From assembly GCA_041656735.1 (NCBI GenBank), contig JBBACY010000002.1:62001-126000 (forward strand): 64,000 nt of DNA, given 5' to 3'. The notes beneath the pieces are model-generated. The model was given only the letters and a program-made list of their open reading frames with translations. It searched no databases and was not told the origin of the DNA. This DNA comes from Perlabentimonas sp041656735 (GTDB lineage Bacteria; Bacteroidota; Bacteroidia; Bacteroidales; Tenuifilaceae). Both the position numbers and the translations under genes were made by a program. Of the stretch, positions 43,654 through 53,764 are shown piece by piece (positions within the stretch are counted from its first letter, which is position 1; each line of letters begins with the position of its first letter).

Positions 43654-45006
43654 ATGGAAATCAATAAAATAAATAATCGAATAGTTGTTTTGGGTGGCGG
43701 CGAAAGCGGCGTTGGTGCGGCTGTGCTTGCATCAAAACAGGGGTTCGAAGTATTTCTTTCGGATAGCGGGAAAATAAAACCTCGGCATAAACAGCTGTTA
43801 GAGAAATACAACATTCCGTGGGAAGACCAAAAACACACCCCTGAGCTAATACTAAATGCTTGTGAGGTTATTAAATCGCCTGGGATATCAGAAAAGGTGC
43901 CAATCGTTCAGGAGATAATAAAAAAAGGCATACCTGTAATAGCTGAAATTGAATTTGCTGGTCGTTATACCGATGCAAAAAAAATATGCATCACAGGCAG
44001 TAATGGCAAAACAACCACCACAACATTAATATACAATATGCTTAAAAAAGCTGGGCTAAACGTTGGTTTGGCCGGCAATGTTGGACAAAGTTTTGCTTTG
44101 CAAGTGGCCGAAAACAACTACGATTACTACGTTCTTGAACTCAGCAGTTTTCAGCTCGATGGTATGTACACATTTAAGGCCGACATTGCCATTTTGTTAA
44201 ATATTTCGCCCGACCACCTAGACCGCTACGACTACAAAATGGAAAATTACGTAAAGTCGAAATTCAGAATAGCTCAAAATCTTTCCGAAGATGAGTACTT
44301 CATATTCTGCTCAGATAACGATGTAACAACCGAGCATCTTAAAGATATTGTAGTAAAAGCCGAAATGCTTTCATTCTCTCAGCATAAAAAAACAGAGCAA
44401 ACAGCTTACCTAATCGACCAGCTTATGCACATTAACTACCAAAGCAACAATTTCGATATGTCAATTGATGAACTCGCACTAAAAGGTCGGCACAACGTTT
44501 ATAACTCAATGGCTGCAGGTATTGCTGGTTACGTTCTAAATATCCGAAAAGATATTATACGCGAAAGTCTCGCTTCATTTGAAGGGATTGAGCACAGGCT
44601 CGAACCCGTTTTCAAGGTTCGGGGCGTACAGTATATAAACGACTCAAAAGCAACCAACGTAAATTCGGTATGGTACGCCCTTGAGTGTATGACAGGCCCT
44701 GTGGTATGGATTGCCGGTGGGCAGGATAAGGGCAACGATTACACTGAACTTTTCAAACTAGTAAAGGAAAAGGTTAAAGCCATTGTGTGTCTCGGTATTG
44801 ACAACACGAAACTACACAACACTTTTGCCGAAATGGTGCCAACAATGGTCGATGCAGATTCTGCCAGTCAAGCCGTAAAGTTAGCTTACGAACTTGCTAC
44901 ACCTGGCGATGTTGTTCTACTATCACCTGCTTGCGCCAGCTTCGATTTATTCAAAGATTACGAGGATAGAGGCAGACAGTTTAAAGAAGCAGCAAAAAAT
45001 TTATAG
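43654..45006 (+). CDS. murD: UDP-MurNAc-L-Ala:D-Glu ligase MurD
   Basis: A 450-residue Mur ligase with RIVVLGGGESGVGAA at the N-terminus, the ATP loop ITGSNGKTTTTTLIY (about 112), LELSSFQLD (about 165), YINDSKATNVNSVW (about 325) and SPACASFDLFKDYEDRG near the end. It adds D-glutamate to UDP-MurNAc-L-Ala. It begins one base after the mraY stop. Confidence 0.97.
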   Translation: MEINKINNRIVVLGGGESGVGAAVLASKQGFEVFLSDSGKIKPRHKQLLEKYNIPWEDQKHTPELILNACEVIKSPGISEKVPIVQEIIKKGIPVIAEIEFAGRYTDAKKICITGSNGKTTTTTLIYNMLKKAGLNVGLAGNVGQSFALQVAENNYDYYVLELSSFQLDGMYTFKADIAILLNISPDHLDRYDYKMENYVKSKFRIAQNLSEDEYFIFCSDNDVTTEHLKDIVVKAEMLSFSQHKKTEQTAYLIDQLMHINYQSNNFDMSIDELALKGRHNVYNSMAAGIAGYVLNIRKDIIRESLASFEGIEHRLEPVFKVRGVQYINDSKATNVNSVWYALECMTGPVVWIAGGQDKGNDYTELFKLVKEKVKAIVCLGIDNTKLHNTFAEMVPTMVDADSASQAVKLAYELATPGDVVLLSPACASFDLFKDYEDRGRQFKEAAKNL

Positions 45007-45023
45007 AGAAGGAATAAATTGAT

Positions 45024-46190
45024 ATGGAAAAGTTTTTCAGACAGTACTTTAAAGGCGACAGGGTAATATGGTTGGTGGTAGTTTTACTATCAATCGTATC
45101 GCTTTTGGCTGTTTATAGTTCTACTGGGTCGCTTGCATATCGATATCAGGGCGGAAATACCGCTTACTACTTCATTAAGCAGTTCGCTTTTCTTGGAGCC
45201 GGACTAGCCGTAATATTTCTGGTACATTTAATCTCCTACAAAGTATATTCTCCCCTCGCCCCTTTACTACTTTACATAGCCATTCCGCTTTTGCTAATAA
45301 CTTTGCTTTTTGGAACAAGCATAAACCAGGCCTCAAGGTGGCTCGAAATTCCTGGACTTGGGGTTACCGTACAAACATCAGACTTTGCAAAGTTGGCGCT
45401 TGTAATGTACGTGGCACGTATGCTATCACTAAGGCAAAACAACCTTAACGACTTTAAAAAAACATTCCTACCCATTGTTTTGCCCATTGCCCTAGTTTGC
45501 TCACTTATTCTGCCAGCAAACTTCTCAACAGCGGCTCTACTGGCGGCAACTTGCTGGTTATTAATGTTTATAGGTCGCATAAACCTAAAGCACTTACTAG
45601 GCTTTACTGGATTAGGAGTTCTTGTAATCGGGCTTTTTGTTGTTGTTGCTCTTAAAACCAACTCCATTAGCCGTGTACAAACGTGGAAGAATCGGATTGA
45701 GAACTATTCATCGGGCGAACAGGGTGAAAACTATCAGGCGCAACAATCGAAAATTGCCATTGCAACGGGTGGCTTAGTTGGCAAAGGACCCGGCAATAGC
45801 ACCCAACGAAACTTACTACCCCACCCCTATTCCGATTTTATATATGCAATTATAATTGAAGAATACGGGATATTTGGAGGTGTTATCGTTCTACTTTTAT
45901 ACCTAATACTGCTTTACCGCACTGGGCTTATTGTAAAAAAAGCCCGACGAACTTTTCCAGCACTATTGGCAATGGGGCTAACCCTAATGCTGGTTTTTCA
46001 GGCTATGATAAATATGGCAGTAGCAGTAAATCTAATACCCGTAACAGGGCAACCTTTACCCCTTGTGAGTATGGGCGGAACTTCGCTCATTTTCACTAGC
46101 GCATCATTCGGAATATTACTTAGCATTAGCAGAAGTCAAAATAAGGAGGAACTATTCGATGGAGAAGAAGCAGTTAAGGGTGATTATTAG
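45024..46190 (+). CDS. ftsW: Septal peptidoglycan glycosyltransferase FtsW
   Basis: A 388-residue SEDS protein with about ten membrane helices. It has LAVYSSTGSLAYRY near residue 30, FAKLALVMYVARML near 120, the GLVGKGPGNSTQRNLLPHPYSDFIYAI region (about 248-275, read in two parts) and VTGQPLPLVSMGGTSL near the end. It polymerises lipid II at the septum with FtsI. Its last 32 bases overlap murG. Confidence 0.96.
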   Translation: MEKFFRQYFKGDRVIWLVVVLLSIVSLLAVYSSTGSLAYRYQGGNTAYYFIKQFAFLGAGLAVIFLVHLISYKVYSPLAPLLLYIAIPLLLITLLFGTSINQASRWLEIPGLGVTVQTSDFAKLALVMYVARMLSLRQNNLNDFKKTFLPIVLPIALVCSLILPANFSTAALLAATCWLLMFIGRINLKHLLGFTGLGVLVIGLFVVVALKTNSISRVQTWKNRIENYSSGEQGENYQAQQSKIAIATGGLVGKGPGNSTQRNLLPHPYSDFIYAIIIEEYGIFGGVIVLLLYLILLYRTGLIVKKARRTFPALLAMGLTLMLVFQAMINMAVAVNLIPVTGQPLPLVSMGGTSLIFTSASFGILLSISRSQNKEELFDGEEAVKGDY

Positions 46191-47271
46191 CGGAGGCGGA
46201 ACGGGAGGGCACATATTCCCCGCAATCTCTATTGCCAATGCGCTTAGGGAGGTTGAACCCGATGCCCAAATCCTATTTGTAGGTGCCGAGGGGCGTATGG
46301 AAATGGAGAAAGTTCCGGCAGCTGGCTACGAAATAAAAGGGTTACCTGTGGTTGGATTTCAGCGTAGTATTTCGACTAAAAACCTAGCATTTCCATTCAA
46401 ACTAATGCGGAGCTTAACGTTGGCAAAAAAAATAGTAAAGAGTTTTAATCCAGATGTTGTTGTTGGAGTAGGTGGCTATGCAAGCGGTCCCGTGCTAAAG
46501 GTTGCACAACAAATGAAAATCCCAACGCTTATACAAGAGCAAAACTCGTATGCTGGGGTTACTAATCGTCTACTTGCAAAAAAAGCCAATGCAATTTGCG
46601 TGGCTTACGAAAATATGGAGCAATATTTCCCAGCAAGGAAAATAACAATAACCGGAAACCCAATAAGGCAGGGGCTTAACAACACTACTCCAAAATCGGA
46701 TGAAGCGTTAAAGTTTTTTGGCATTCCAGAATCCAGTAAGGTAATTCTAGTTGTAGGCGGCAGTCTGGGTGCCAGAACAATAAACCACAGCATACTAAAT
46801 AACATCGAGCAAATAACAAATCAAAAAAATGTAACGCTCATTTGGCAAACAGGCAAATTTTATTTTGATGAAATAACTGAAACCCTACAAAATATCAAAA
46901 CAGGCAACGTTAGGATACTCGATTTTATAAGTAGAATGGATTTAGCTTACTCGGTTGCCGACCTAGTAATATCCAGAGCTGGTGCCTGCACTATATCGGA
47001 GCTTTGTGCAGTAGGCAAACCCACCATACTAGTGCCTTCGCCAAACGTGGCCGAAGACCACCAAACGATGAATGCCAAAGCGTTAGCACAAAAAAATGCA
47101 GCCATAATGGTAAAAGACTTAGATGCCGAAAAGTTACTAGTTAGCACGGCCCTAAGCACAATACAAAACGAAAACAAACTGACCGAGTTAGGCAAAAATA
47201 TTAGCAATATGGCGCTACCAAATGCTGCAAATAGCATTGCAGAAATAGTTTTAACGCTTATAAATAAATAG
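46159..47271 (+). CDS. murG: UDP-GlcNAc:lipid I transferase MurG
   Basis: A 370-residue GT28 glycosyltransferase. The N-terminal glycine loop is ISGGGTGGHIFPAISIANAL. It also has GVGGYASGPVLKVA (about 103), GGSLGARTINHSI (about 197) and the GACTISELCAVGKPTILVPSP region (about 275). It makes lipid II at the inner face of the membrane. The start ATG lies inside the end of ftsW. Confidence 0.97.
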   Translation: MEKKQLRVIISGGGTGGHIFPAISIANALREVEPDAQILFVGAEGRMEMEKVPAAGYEIKGLPVVGFQRSISTKNLAFPFKLMRSLTLAKKIVKSFNPDVVVGVGGYASGPVLKVAQQMKIPTLIQEQNSYAGVTNRLLAKKANAICVAYENMEQYFPARKITITGNPIRQGLNNTTPKSDEALKFFGIPESSKVILVVGGSLGARTINHSILNNIEQITNQKNVTLIWQTGKFYFDEITETLQNIKTGNVRILDFISRMDLAYSVADLVISRAGACTISELCAVGKPTILVPSPNVAEDHQTMNAKALAQKNAAIMVKDLDAEKLLVSTALSTIQNENKLTELGKNISNMALPNAANSIAEIVLTLINK

Positions 47272-47348
47272 GAAAATGCTACAAATTTGGTCCCATAACA
47301 ACTATCAACTTTCTGTAAACATTAATGCAACAGTATTTTACTAAGAAT

Positions 47349-48737
47349 ATGAACACGCTCGCTAACAACATAAAACAAGTTTACCTAATTGGCATTGGGG
47401 GCATTGGTATGAGTGGCCTTGCCCGCTATTTTGCCAACCAAAACATAGCTGTTGCTGGGTACGACCTAACCCCTTCAAACTTAACAAACAAGTTAGTAAG
47501 CGAAGGCATTGCAGTGCAATTTACCGACAGCATAGACAGCATACCTACAACAATTAAAAATGATTCACAGCAAACCCTTATAATATACACCCCTGCAATA
47601 CCACAAAGCAGTAAGCAACTTCAATTTTTTAAAAACAATAACTTTAGGGTGCTAAAAAGAGCTGAAACTCTCGGATTAATTTCCGAAAACTACCAAACAG
47701 CTGCCGTGGCAGGTACTCACGGAAAAACAAGCACCTCAACACTTTTGGCCTATATACTAAGCCATACTTCCGAAGGATGTAACGCATTTGTGGGCGGAAT
47801 ATCTAAAAACTTTGCAAGCAACGTTGTTCTAAACAGCAAAAGTAACCGCTTGGTTGTTGAAGCCGATGAGTACGATCGCAGCTTCTTAAGTCTTAAACCC
47901 GACCTAGCAATTATAACCTCCGTGGATGCTGACCATCTCGATATTTACAATACCCATAACGAGGTTAAGCAGGCTTTTAACTCTTTCATTTCTAAAATTG
48001 AAAAGGGAGGCACGCTGATAATAAAGCACAACATCAAAAACATTGTAGAAGGCAAAACCAACATAAAAACGTACACCTATTCAATAGATGAAAAGGCCGA
48101 TTTTTACCCAAGCAACCTAACGAATCAAAACGGTATTTACACTTTTAGCCTAAATACACCATTTGGGAAAATTAAAAATCTAACGCTCGGAACGCCCGGA
48201 AAATTCAATGTCGAAAATTCGGTTGCAGCTTCGGCGGCAGCTATTCTCTGGGGTACAGGCGAAGAAAATTTAAGGCAAAGCCTAAAATCATTTAAAGGTA
48301 TTTCAAGGCGGTTCGACATTCAATACCAAGGAAAAGCGACATATATTGATGATTACGCACATCATCCAGCTGAAATAAATGCGGCAATTACCTCGCTAAA
48401 GGAGATGTTCCCAAACAGAAGGATAACTGGAATTTTTCAACCACACCTGTATTCACGCACCCGCGATTTTGCCGATGATTTTGCAAGAAGCCTTAGCCTG
48501 CTCAACGAGCTAATACTGCTGGACATATACCCTGCACGCGAGCTGCCTATTCCAGGGGTAACATCAAGTATTATTTTTGATAAGGTACAGTGCCAACACA
48601 AAACACTTTGCACCACCTCAGAACTTATGGATATACTCAACAATTCTGAAATTGATGTATTAATTACAATGGGTGCTGGGAATATTGACCGCCAAGTGCC
48701 AAAAATAGTAGAACTACTAAAACAGAAAGAGAAATAA
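47349..48737 (+). CDS. murC: UDP-MurNAc:L-alanine ligase MurC
   Basis: About 462 residues. It has YLIGIGGIGMSGLAR at the N-terminus, the ATP loop AGTHGKTSTSTLLAY (about 123), DEYDRSFLSLKP (about 178) and the YIDDYAHHPAEINA motif (about 340). It starts the pentapeptide by adding L-alanine to UDP-MurNAc. ATG 47349 is preferred because family members begin close to the nucleotide loop; ATG 47325 is possible. It follows murG by 77 bases. Confidence 0.96.
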   Translation: MNTLANNIKQVYLIGIGGIGMSGLARYFANQNIAVAGYDLTPSNLTNKLVSEGIAVQFTDSIDSIPTTIKNDSQQTLIIYTPAIPQSSKQLQFFKNNNFRVLKRAETLGLISENYQTAAVAGTHGKTSTSTLLAYILSHTSEGCNAFVGGISKNFASNVVLNSKSNRLVVEADEYDRSFLSLKPDLAIITSVDADHLDIYNTHNEVKQAFNSFISKIEKGGTLIIKHNIKNIVEGKTNIKTYTYSIDEKADFYPSNLTNQNGIYTFSLNTPFGKIKNLTLGTPGKFNVENSVAASAAAILWGTGEENLRQSLKSFKGISRRFDIQYQGKATYIDDYAHHPAEINAAITSLKEMFPNRRITGIFQPHLYSRTRDFADDFARSLSLLNELILLDIYPARELPIPGVTSSIIFDKVQCQHKTLCTTSELMDILNNSEIDVLITMGAGNIDRQVPKIVELLKQKEK

Positions 48738-48738
48738 A

Positions 48739-49542
48739 ATGAAGGCTTGGAAATCGGCTTTATGGAATTTTACAAAGTGGCTACTAGTAGTTGCCTATTT
48801 GATTACTACCCTAAACTTCGTGGGTAGTCGCTCAGATCAGGTTATCTGCTCGTCCATTAGCATTAATATTGCCGATAGCCTAAACAATGCATTCGTAACA
48901 AAAAAAGAAATACTGAAAACGGTTGAGCGTGAACACGCAAACCTAATTGGCATACCCATTTCAATGATTAATACACACGTAATTGAGCAGCAAATTGCTT
49001 CTATGCAAGCAGTAAAAAGAGCCGAGGTATTCAAAACAAACAATGGCACGCTTAGCATAAATATAGAGCAGCGAAAACCCATTATGCGAATCATTAACCG
49101 ATACGGCAAGAGCTACTATATCGATATCGAAGGACGAATTTTAGCCCTATCAAACAATTTTACATCGCACGTTCTGGTAGTAAATGGCAGCATAACCGAA
49201 CCTTTCGACATTAAACCAGACATTGATATAATGAGTTGGAAAGAGCATTCAACCGAGAAAAACCCATTTATTTGTCAGCTCTACATTTTCGCCAAGTTTA
49301 TAACAAGTCATCCTTTTTGGAGTGCACAAATAACACAAATATATGTTGACAATGAACAGAATATTGAATTAATACCCCGAGTTGGACCACACACCATAAT
49401 TTTTGGCGATTTAGCCAACTACGAAACAAAACTTTTAAAACTAAAATATTTTTACCAAACTGCTCTTCCTGAGGAGGGGTGGAATAAATACACACAGATA
49501 AACCTTAGGTATAGTAATCAAGTTGTATGTACTAAACGATAA
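48739..49542 (+). CDS. ftsQ: Cell-division protein FtsQ
   Basis: A 267-residue bitopic protein: a short cytoplasmic N-terminus, one membrane helix (about 11-28, FTKWLLVVAYLITTLNFVG), a POTRA-like domain (about 40-105, KKEILKTVEREHANLIGIP) and a beta domain to the end. It lies between murC and ftsA, the place of ftsQ in all such clusters. It links FtsL/FtsB and the septal enzymes. The sequence is diverged, as is normal for this protein. Confidence 0.92.
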   Translation: MKAWKSALWNFTKWLLVVAYLITTLNFVGSRSDQVICSSISINIADSLNNAFVTKKEILKTVEREHANLIGIPISMINTHVIEQQIASMQAVKRAEVFKTNNGTLSINIEQRKPIMRIINRYGKSYYIDIEGRILALSNNFTSHVLVVNGSITEPFDIKPDIDIMSWKEHSTEKNPFICQLYIFAKFITSHPFWSAQITQIYVDNEQNIELIPRVGPHTIIFGDLANYETKLLKLKYFYQTALPEEGWNKYTQINLRYSNQVVCTKR

Positions 49543-49546
49543 TATT

Positions 49547-50857
49547 ATGACACAGCAAAGCGAGTATTTAGCATCAATCGACCTTGGAACAACTAAGGTT
49601 GTAACCATTATTGGAAAAAAGAACCCTAACGGAAAACTACAAATTGTAGCGCACAGTAAAACACCCTCAACCGGCATAAAACGGGGAGTAATTTTAAATA
49701 TCGAAGAAACAGTTAAATCAATACAGCGCACGGTTGAAGACGTACAGCTAAAATCGGGAATTATATTTGACGATGTTTACGTCGGTATTGCAGGGCAACA
49801 CATTCGTAGTATAAAAAACCGTGGAAGCATAAATCTTGCAGCCGATCAGGACATTATAACCATTGAAAATGTGAACGAGCTGATTGAGGATATGTACAAA
49901 ATCCCCACCAATCTTGGAGAAGAAATCCTGCACATACTTCCACAAAACTTTATTGTTGATAACGAAGGGGGCATAAAAAACCCCGTTGGTATGTCGGGAA
50001 AGAGACTCGAAGCCAACTTCAATATTGTTATCGGACAAACTGGGTCGGCAAAAAACATTGAAAAATGTGTTAATCGCGTTGATTTAGTTGTAAACGAGCT
50101 AATACTTGAACCCCTTGCATCGGCCGAAGCCGTGCTTACCGAAGATGAGAAGGAAGCTGGAGTTGTACTTGTTGATATAGGCGGAGGAACAACTGACATT
50201 GCTATTTTTTACGATGGTATTGTTCGACATACGGCCGTTATTCCGTTTGGAGGAAACGTTATAACAAACGACATTAAGGAGGGTTGCTCAATTCTACTTA
50301 GGCAAGCCGAGCAGCTTAAGGTTCAGTTTGGTTCGGCGCTGGGCGACATTGCTCCCGAAGATAAAATTGTAACCATACCGGGTATCAGCGGAAGAGACCC
50401 TAAAGAAATCTCGTTTAAAAGCCTTGCCTACATCATTCAAAGCCGAATGGAAGAAATTATAGACTATGCAACCTTCGAAATTGAAAACTCGGGTTACGCC
50501 GAGAAACTTAGCGCAGGCATAGTGCTTACTGGAGGCGGTTCGCTACTAAACCACCTATCGCAGCTAGTAAAATTCAAAACTGGTTACGATGTACGAATTG
50601 GTTATCCAAACGAACACCTAACTGCCGATGTTAACGAGGAGATAAACTCACCCGCCTACTCCACTTCAATTGGTCTAATTTTAAAAGGTTTTGAGATGCT
50701 CGAAACTTGTAAAAAGATTGATAATGAAAATAGGGAAACATTCCAACCTGAGGCCAAAGAAGGAAACATTTCTAAAGATGTAAAGCGGGTAAACTTACTC
50801 GAAAAATTTAAGCGTAAATTCACCGAGATTTTCGAGGAAAACGACTCTGCTATGTAA
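49547..50857 (+). CDS. ftsA: Cell-division protein FtsA
   Basis: About 436 residues of the actin-like FtsA fold: LASIDLGTTKVVTIIG at the N-terminus (phosphate 1), VDIGGGTTDIAIF near residue 205 and IVLTGGGSLLNHLSQL near 325. A long tail ends in a basic amphipathic stretch, LLEKFKRKFTEIFEEN, that should bind the membrane. It tethers FtsZ to the membrane. A TTG at 49523 would give eight more residues, but the ATG at 49547 is the better start; it lies four bases after ftsQ. Confidence 0.96.
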   Translation: MTQQSEYLASIDLGTTKVVTIIGKKNPNGKLQIVAHSKTPSTGIKRGVILNIEETVKSIQRTVEDVQLKSGIIFDDVYVGIAGQHIRSIKNRGSINLAADQDIITIENVNELIEDMYKIPTNLGEEILHILPQNFIVDNEGGIKNPVGMSGKRLEANFNIVIGQTGSAKNIEKCVNRVDLVVNELILEPLASAEAVLTEDEKEAGVVLVDIGGGTTDIAIFYDGIVRHTAVIPFGGNVITNDIKEGCSILLRQAEQLKVQFGSALGDIAPEDKIVTIPGISGRDPKEISFKSLAYIIQSRMEEIIDYATFEIENSGYAEKLSAGIVLTGGGSLLNHLSQLVKFKTGYDVRIGYPNEHLTADVNEEINSPAYSTSIGLILKGFEMLETCKKIDNENRETFQPEAKEGNISKDVKRVNLLEKFKRKFTEIFEENDSAM

Positions 50858-50903
50858 AATAAGTCGTCTAAATAATTCGAAAACTGAAATAAAACACATT
50901 GCC

Positions 50904-52376
50904 ATGAACGAAGAGCTAATACCATTCGATTTACCAACCTATAAAAAGTCAATTATTAAGGTAATTGGAGTAGGTGGCGGGGGAAGCAATGCCATAAACC
51001 ATATGTTTAAACTAGGCATTAAGGATGTTGATTTTATGGTTTGCAATACCGATGGACAAGCCCTTGAAAACAGCCCCGTGCAAAACAGAATTCAGCTAGG
51101 TTCCTCATTAACGGAGGGGCGCGGAGCTGGAAACAAGCCAGAGGTGGGAAAACAAGCAGCCATTGAGAACATTCAGGATGTGCTTGATATGCTATCCGAT
51201 GGCACAAAAATGGTGTTCGTTACCGCCGGAATGGGAGGCGGAACAGGAACCGGAGCGGCACCAGTTATTGCCAAGGCAGCAAAGGAGCTTGGACTGCTAA
51301 CGGTTGGTATTGTAACAATACCCTTTAGAAACGAGGGGAAAAAGCGTATTGCCCAGGCTATGGAAGGCATTGAGGAACTTGAAAAGCATGTCGATTCGCT
51401 GCTAGTTATCAACAATGAGAAAATTCGCGAAATCTATGGCGACCTAAAAATATCCGAAGCCTTTTCACGAGCCGACGATGTGCTAGCCATAGCAGCAAAA
51501 GGTATTGCTGAAATTATAACCGTGCACGGGTACATAAACGTTGACTTTGCTGATGTTGAAACCGTTATGACCAATAGCGGGGTAGCCATTATGGGATCGG
51601 CAATGGCATCGGGTGAGGATAGAGCCGTTAGAGCCATTGAAGAAGCTTTGTCGTCGCCACTACTCAACAACAACGATATTTCTGGGGCGCGTAATATTCT
51701 ACTTAACATAACCTCGGGCATTAATGAGGTAACTATGGATGAGATTGGGCAGATTACCGATTACATTCAATCTGCGGCTGGTGATGATGCCGATCTTATT
51801 TGGGGTAACGGAACCGACGAGCAGCTAGAAGAGAAACTTAACGTTACAATTATTGCCACCGGTTTTGGCACCAATAGCATTCCAGATTTATACACTCGCA
51901 AAAAAAGTGTTGACATAATTCCTCTCGATGGGCAAACATCAACCAACAGGGAGGTAAAACAACCACTAATTGATGTAAAGCAGAAACCAGCAGCACCACC
52001 CAAAAAGGACGGGAAAAATTCAAACAAGTTCCAAAGGATAATCGAATTTGACACAACAAACGAAAATAGATTTTTTGATATTAGTCAAAATCCAGAGGAT
52101 GAAGAGCTTGACTTTCAGGTTTCAACTGTAAGCAAACCAACTGAACAGAAACCAGCTGAGGAAGGTCGCGTAAGCCGTTCGGAGTCTACTCCAGTTCCAA
52201 CTAAAGAATCGTTCGATAAAATTGAGAAAATACCTGCATATAAGCGCAAAAACATAAAGATTGACGATACAAATATCTCAAAAAAACCTAATGTTTCGCG
52301 CTTCACACTAAACCAAGAGGATGGCGACATCTTCCTAAGAAATGACAACGCATACCTGCACGACAACGTGGATTAG
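50904..52376 (+). CDS. ftsZ: Cell-division GTPase FtsZ (long C-terminal linker)
   Basis: A 490-residue protein. The GTPase domain covers about residues 15-330: GVGGGGSNAINHM, the tubulin signature GGGTGTGAAPVIAKAA (about 112) and TNSGVAIMGSAMASGEDRA (about 220). The C-terminal part is long and polar (about 335-490). A conserved-tail-like stretch, KIPAYKRKNIKIDD, lies at about 441-453, followed by 38 more residues instead of ending the protein. It polymerises at the division site with FtsA. It is the last gene of the cluster. Confidence 0.97.
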   Translation: MNEELIPFDLPTYKKSIIKVIGVGGGGSNAINHMFKLGIKDVDFMVCNTDGQALENSPVQNRIQLGSSLTEGRGAGNKPEVGKQAAIENIQDVLDMLSDGTKMVFVTAGMGGGTGTGAAPVIAKAAKELGLLTVGIVTIPFRNEGKKRIAQAMEGIEELEKHVDSLLVINNEKIREIYGDLKISEAFSRADDVLAIAAKGIAEIITVHGYINVDFADVETVMTNSGVAIMGSAMASGEDRAVRAIEEALSSPLLNNNDISGARNILLNITSGINEVTMDEIGQITDYIQSAAGDDADLIWGNGTDEQLEEKLNVTIIATGFGTNSIPDLYTRKKSVDIIPLDGQTSTNREVKQPLIDVKQKPAAPPKKDGKNSNKFQRIIEFDTTNENRFFDISQNPEDEELDFQVSTVSKPTEQKPAEEGRVSRSESTPVPTKESFDKIEKIPAYKRKNIKIDDTNISKKPNVSRFTLNQEDGDIFLRNDNAYLHDNVD

Positions 52377-52550
52377 TATACAGAGTTTAGCGTTAAAACA
52401 ATACCGTTGTATCAATGGGCTTCGAGGATAGTAACACTAAGCCAAGGAGTAAAAGTTACCAACTATAAAAAGAGTTTAAAAGTTTAAAATATTTGGCAAT
52501 CGGAATTAAGGATTAAAACTGCTTAATTCTCTCAAAATATTATAAAGTGA

Positions 52551-53054
52551 TTACTGCTCTCTCTACTACTGTTCGGTATAGTATTTACCTCCGTGGTTTC
52601 AGCACAAACAGTCGAAAAGAATACTTATAATATTGGATATGACCCAATAACCCAAGGGCTTTACGTTGGGTTCAACAACACAATTAAGCGTTATTCTGTT
52701 GGTTTTGACATTGGCTCTTCGTTCGGAGTAATAATGCCTTTAAACGTTTCATTATGCATTGACAATGCATGGTATTTCGGAAAGCCAGACAAGTATAACC
52801 TAAGGACGTGGCATACAAATGTACGACTAGCCTATTCTAAAATACTGGTTGAAAATAAGCCTAACGTTTTTTACATAGTTCCTTCAATAGGAAAGGTTTT
52901 TAATTTGAGCAATAAGTTAGGGCAAAATATTGAATTAGGTTACGGATTTCAGGTTTTGGATGACTGGGGAAACCAGCTGAATGGAGAGGGTTAAAGTGCA
53001 TACTATCTTGGTGGTCTATCTACTCCAAATATTCGTATTGAACTACAATTTTAA
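52551..53054 (+). pseudogene. Decayed small outer-membrane beta-barrel protein gene
   Basis: Reading frame one from 52551 gives a hydrophobic signal-peptide-like stretch (LLLSLLLFGIVFTSVVSAQ), but no start codon: a TGA at 52548-52550 stands where the first codons should be. The body (about 133 residues) looks like a small barrel with alternating strands. An in-frame TAA at 52992-52994 interrupts it, and the same frame continues as SAYYLGGLSTPNIRIELQF to a proper stop at 53052-53054, ending in the terminal Phe usual for outer-membrane proteins. The gene therefore appears to be lost at both ends. A rare start inside the signal region cannot be excluded. Confidence 0.7.
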
Positions 53055-53098
53055 CTGTATGAATTGGCTAAAACCATCCATATAACAGCCACAACTTT

Positions 53099-53740
53099 TT
53101 ACACCATAAAAACCATAGTAAAAAAGTGGCAAATACTACCTGCAAGAACAAACAGATGGAAAACGCCATGACCAAAGGCTATTTCGCGCCTAATGTAGAA
53201 GAAAATGCCTGCCGAGTAGGCAAATACCCCACACAGAAGAAAAACCAGCGAAATGGATGGTAAATTGCGTACAATGGGGCCAATTGCCATTAAAAACATA
53301 AAACCCATTGCTGCATAAAGGGCTGCCGATAGAGCACGAAATTTCTGCTTGTAAAACCACGTTTTAAAAACAATGCCAGCTAACGCTAAACCCCATATAA
53401 TACCGAACAGCACCCAGCCCAAAGGGCTTCTAATTGACACTAGCGTTAAAGGGGTGTAAGTAGCAGCAATTAAAACATATATCGCCGAATGGTCAAAGGT
53501 ATTTAAACGGTACTTACGACGCAGATTCTTGGTACCATGAAAAAGCGTTGATGCAATGTAAAGGGTTATCATTCCAGCGCCAAAAATACTGAAACTCACA
53601 ATATGCCACGCATCACCATATAATGCGGCACGGGTTACAATAATAGCGGTACACGCAATAGCAATAAAAACACCTACCCCATGCGATACGCTATTAAATA
53701 TTTCTTCGTGTCTTTTAAGCTTGCTGCTTTTTCGCTTCAT
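53099..53740 (-). CDS. trhA: Hemolysin III / PAQR-family membrane protein (TrhA-like)
   Basis: About 213 residues with seven membrane helices. Family landmarks are EEIFNSVSHGVG at the N-terminus, STLFHG (about 73), FDHSAIYVLIAATYTPLTL (about 88-106) and FGHGVFHLFVLAGSICHFF near the end; the conserved Ser/His/Asp cluster suggests a metal-dependent hydrolase-like site as in PAQR proteins. The role in bacteria is thought to be membrane homeostasis, not lysis. ATG 53740 is preferred over GTG 53785. Confidence 0.9.
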   Translation of the reverse strand: MKRKSSKLKRHEEIFNSVSHGVGVFIAIACTAIIVTRAALYGDAWHIVSFSIFGAGMITLYIASTLFHGTKNLRRKYRLNTFDHSAIYVLIAATYTPLTLVSIRSPLGWVLFGIIWGLALAGIVFKTWFYKQKFRALSAALYAAMGFMFLMAIGPIVRNLPSISLVFLLCGVFAYSAGIFFYIRREIAFGHGVFHLFVLAGSICHFFTMVFMV

Positions 53741-53764
53741 AGCTCGAATAACGTTAAAATGCAA

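Noticed and set aside
37001..52376. Absence of murF and ddl from the division cluster as a deletion
   Set aside because: As I recall, Bacteroidota clusters commonly lack both genes at this position, and the gene junctions here are tight and undisturbed.
53099..53740. Hemolysin III considered as a toxin
   Set aside because: The protein is a seven-helix PAQR-type membrane protein with no secretion signal; family members act in membrane homeostasis.
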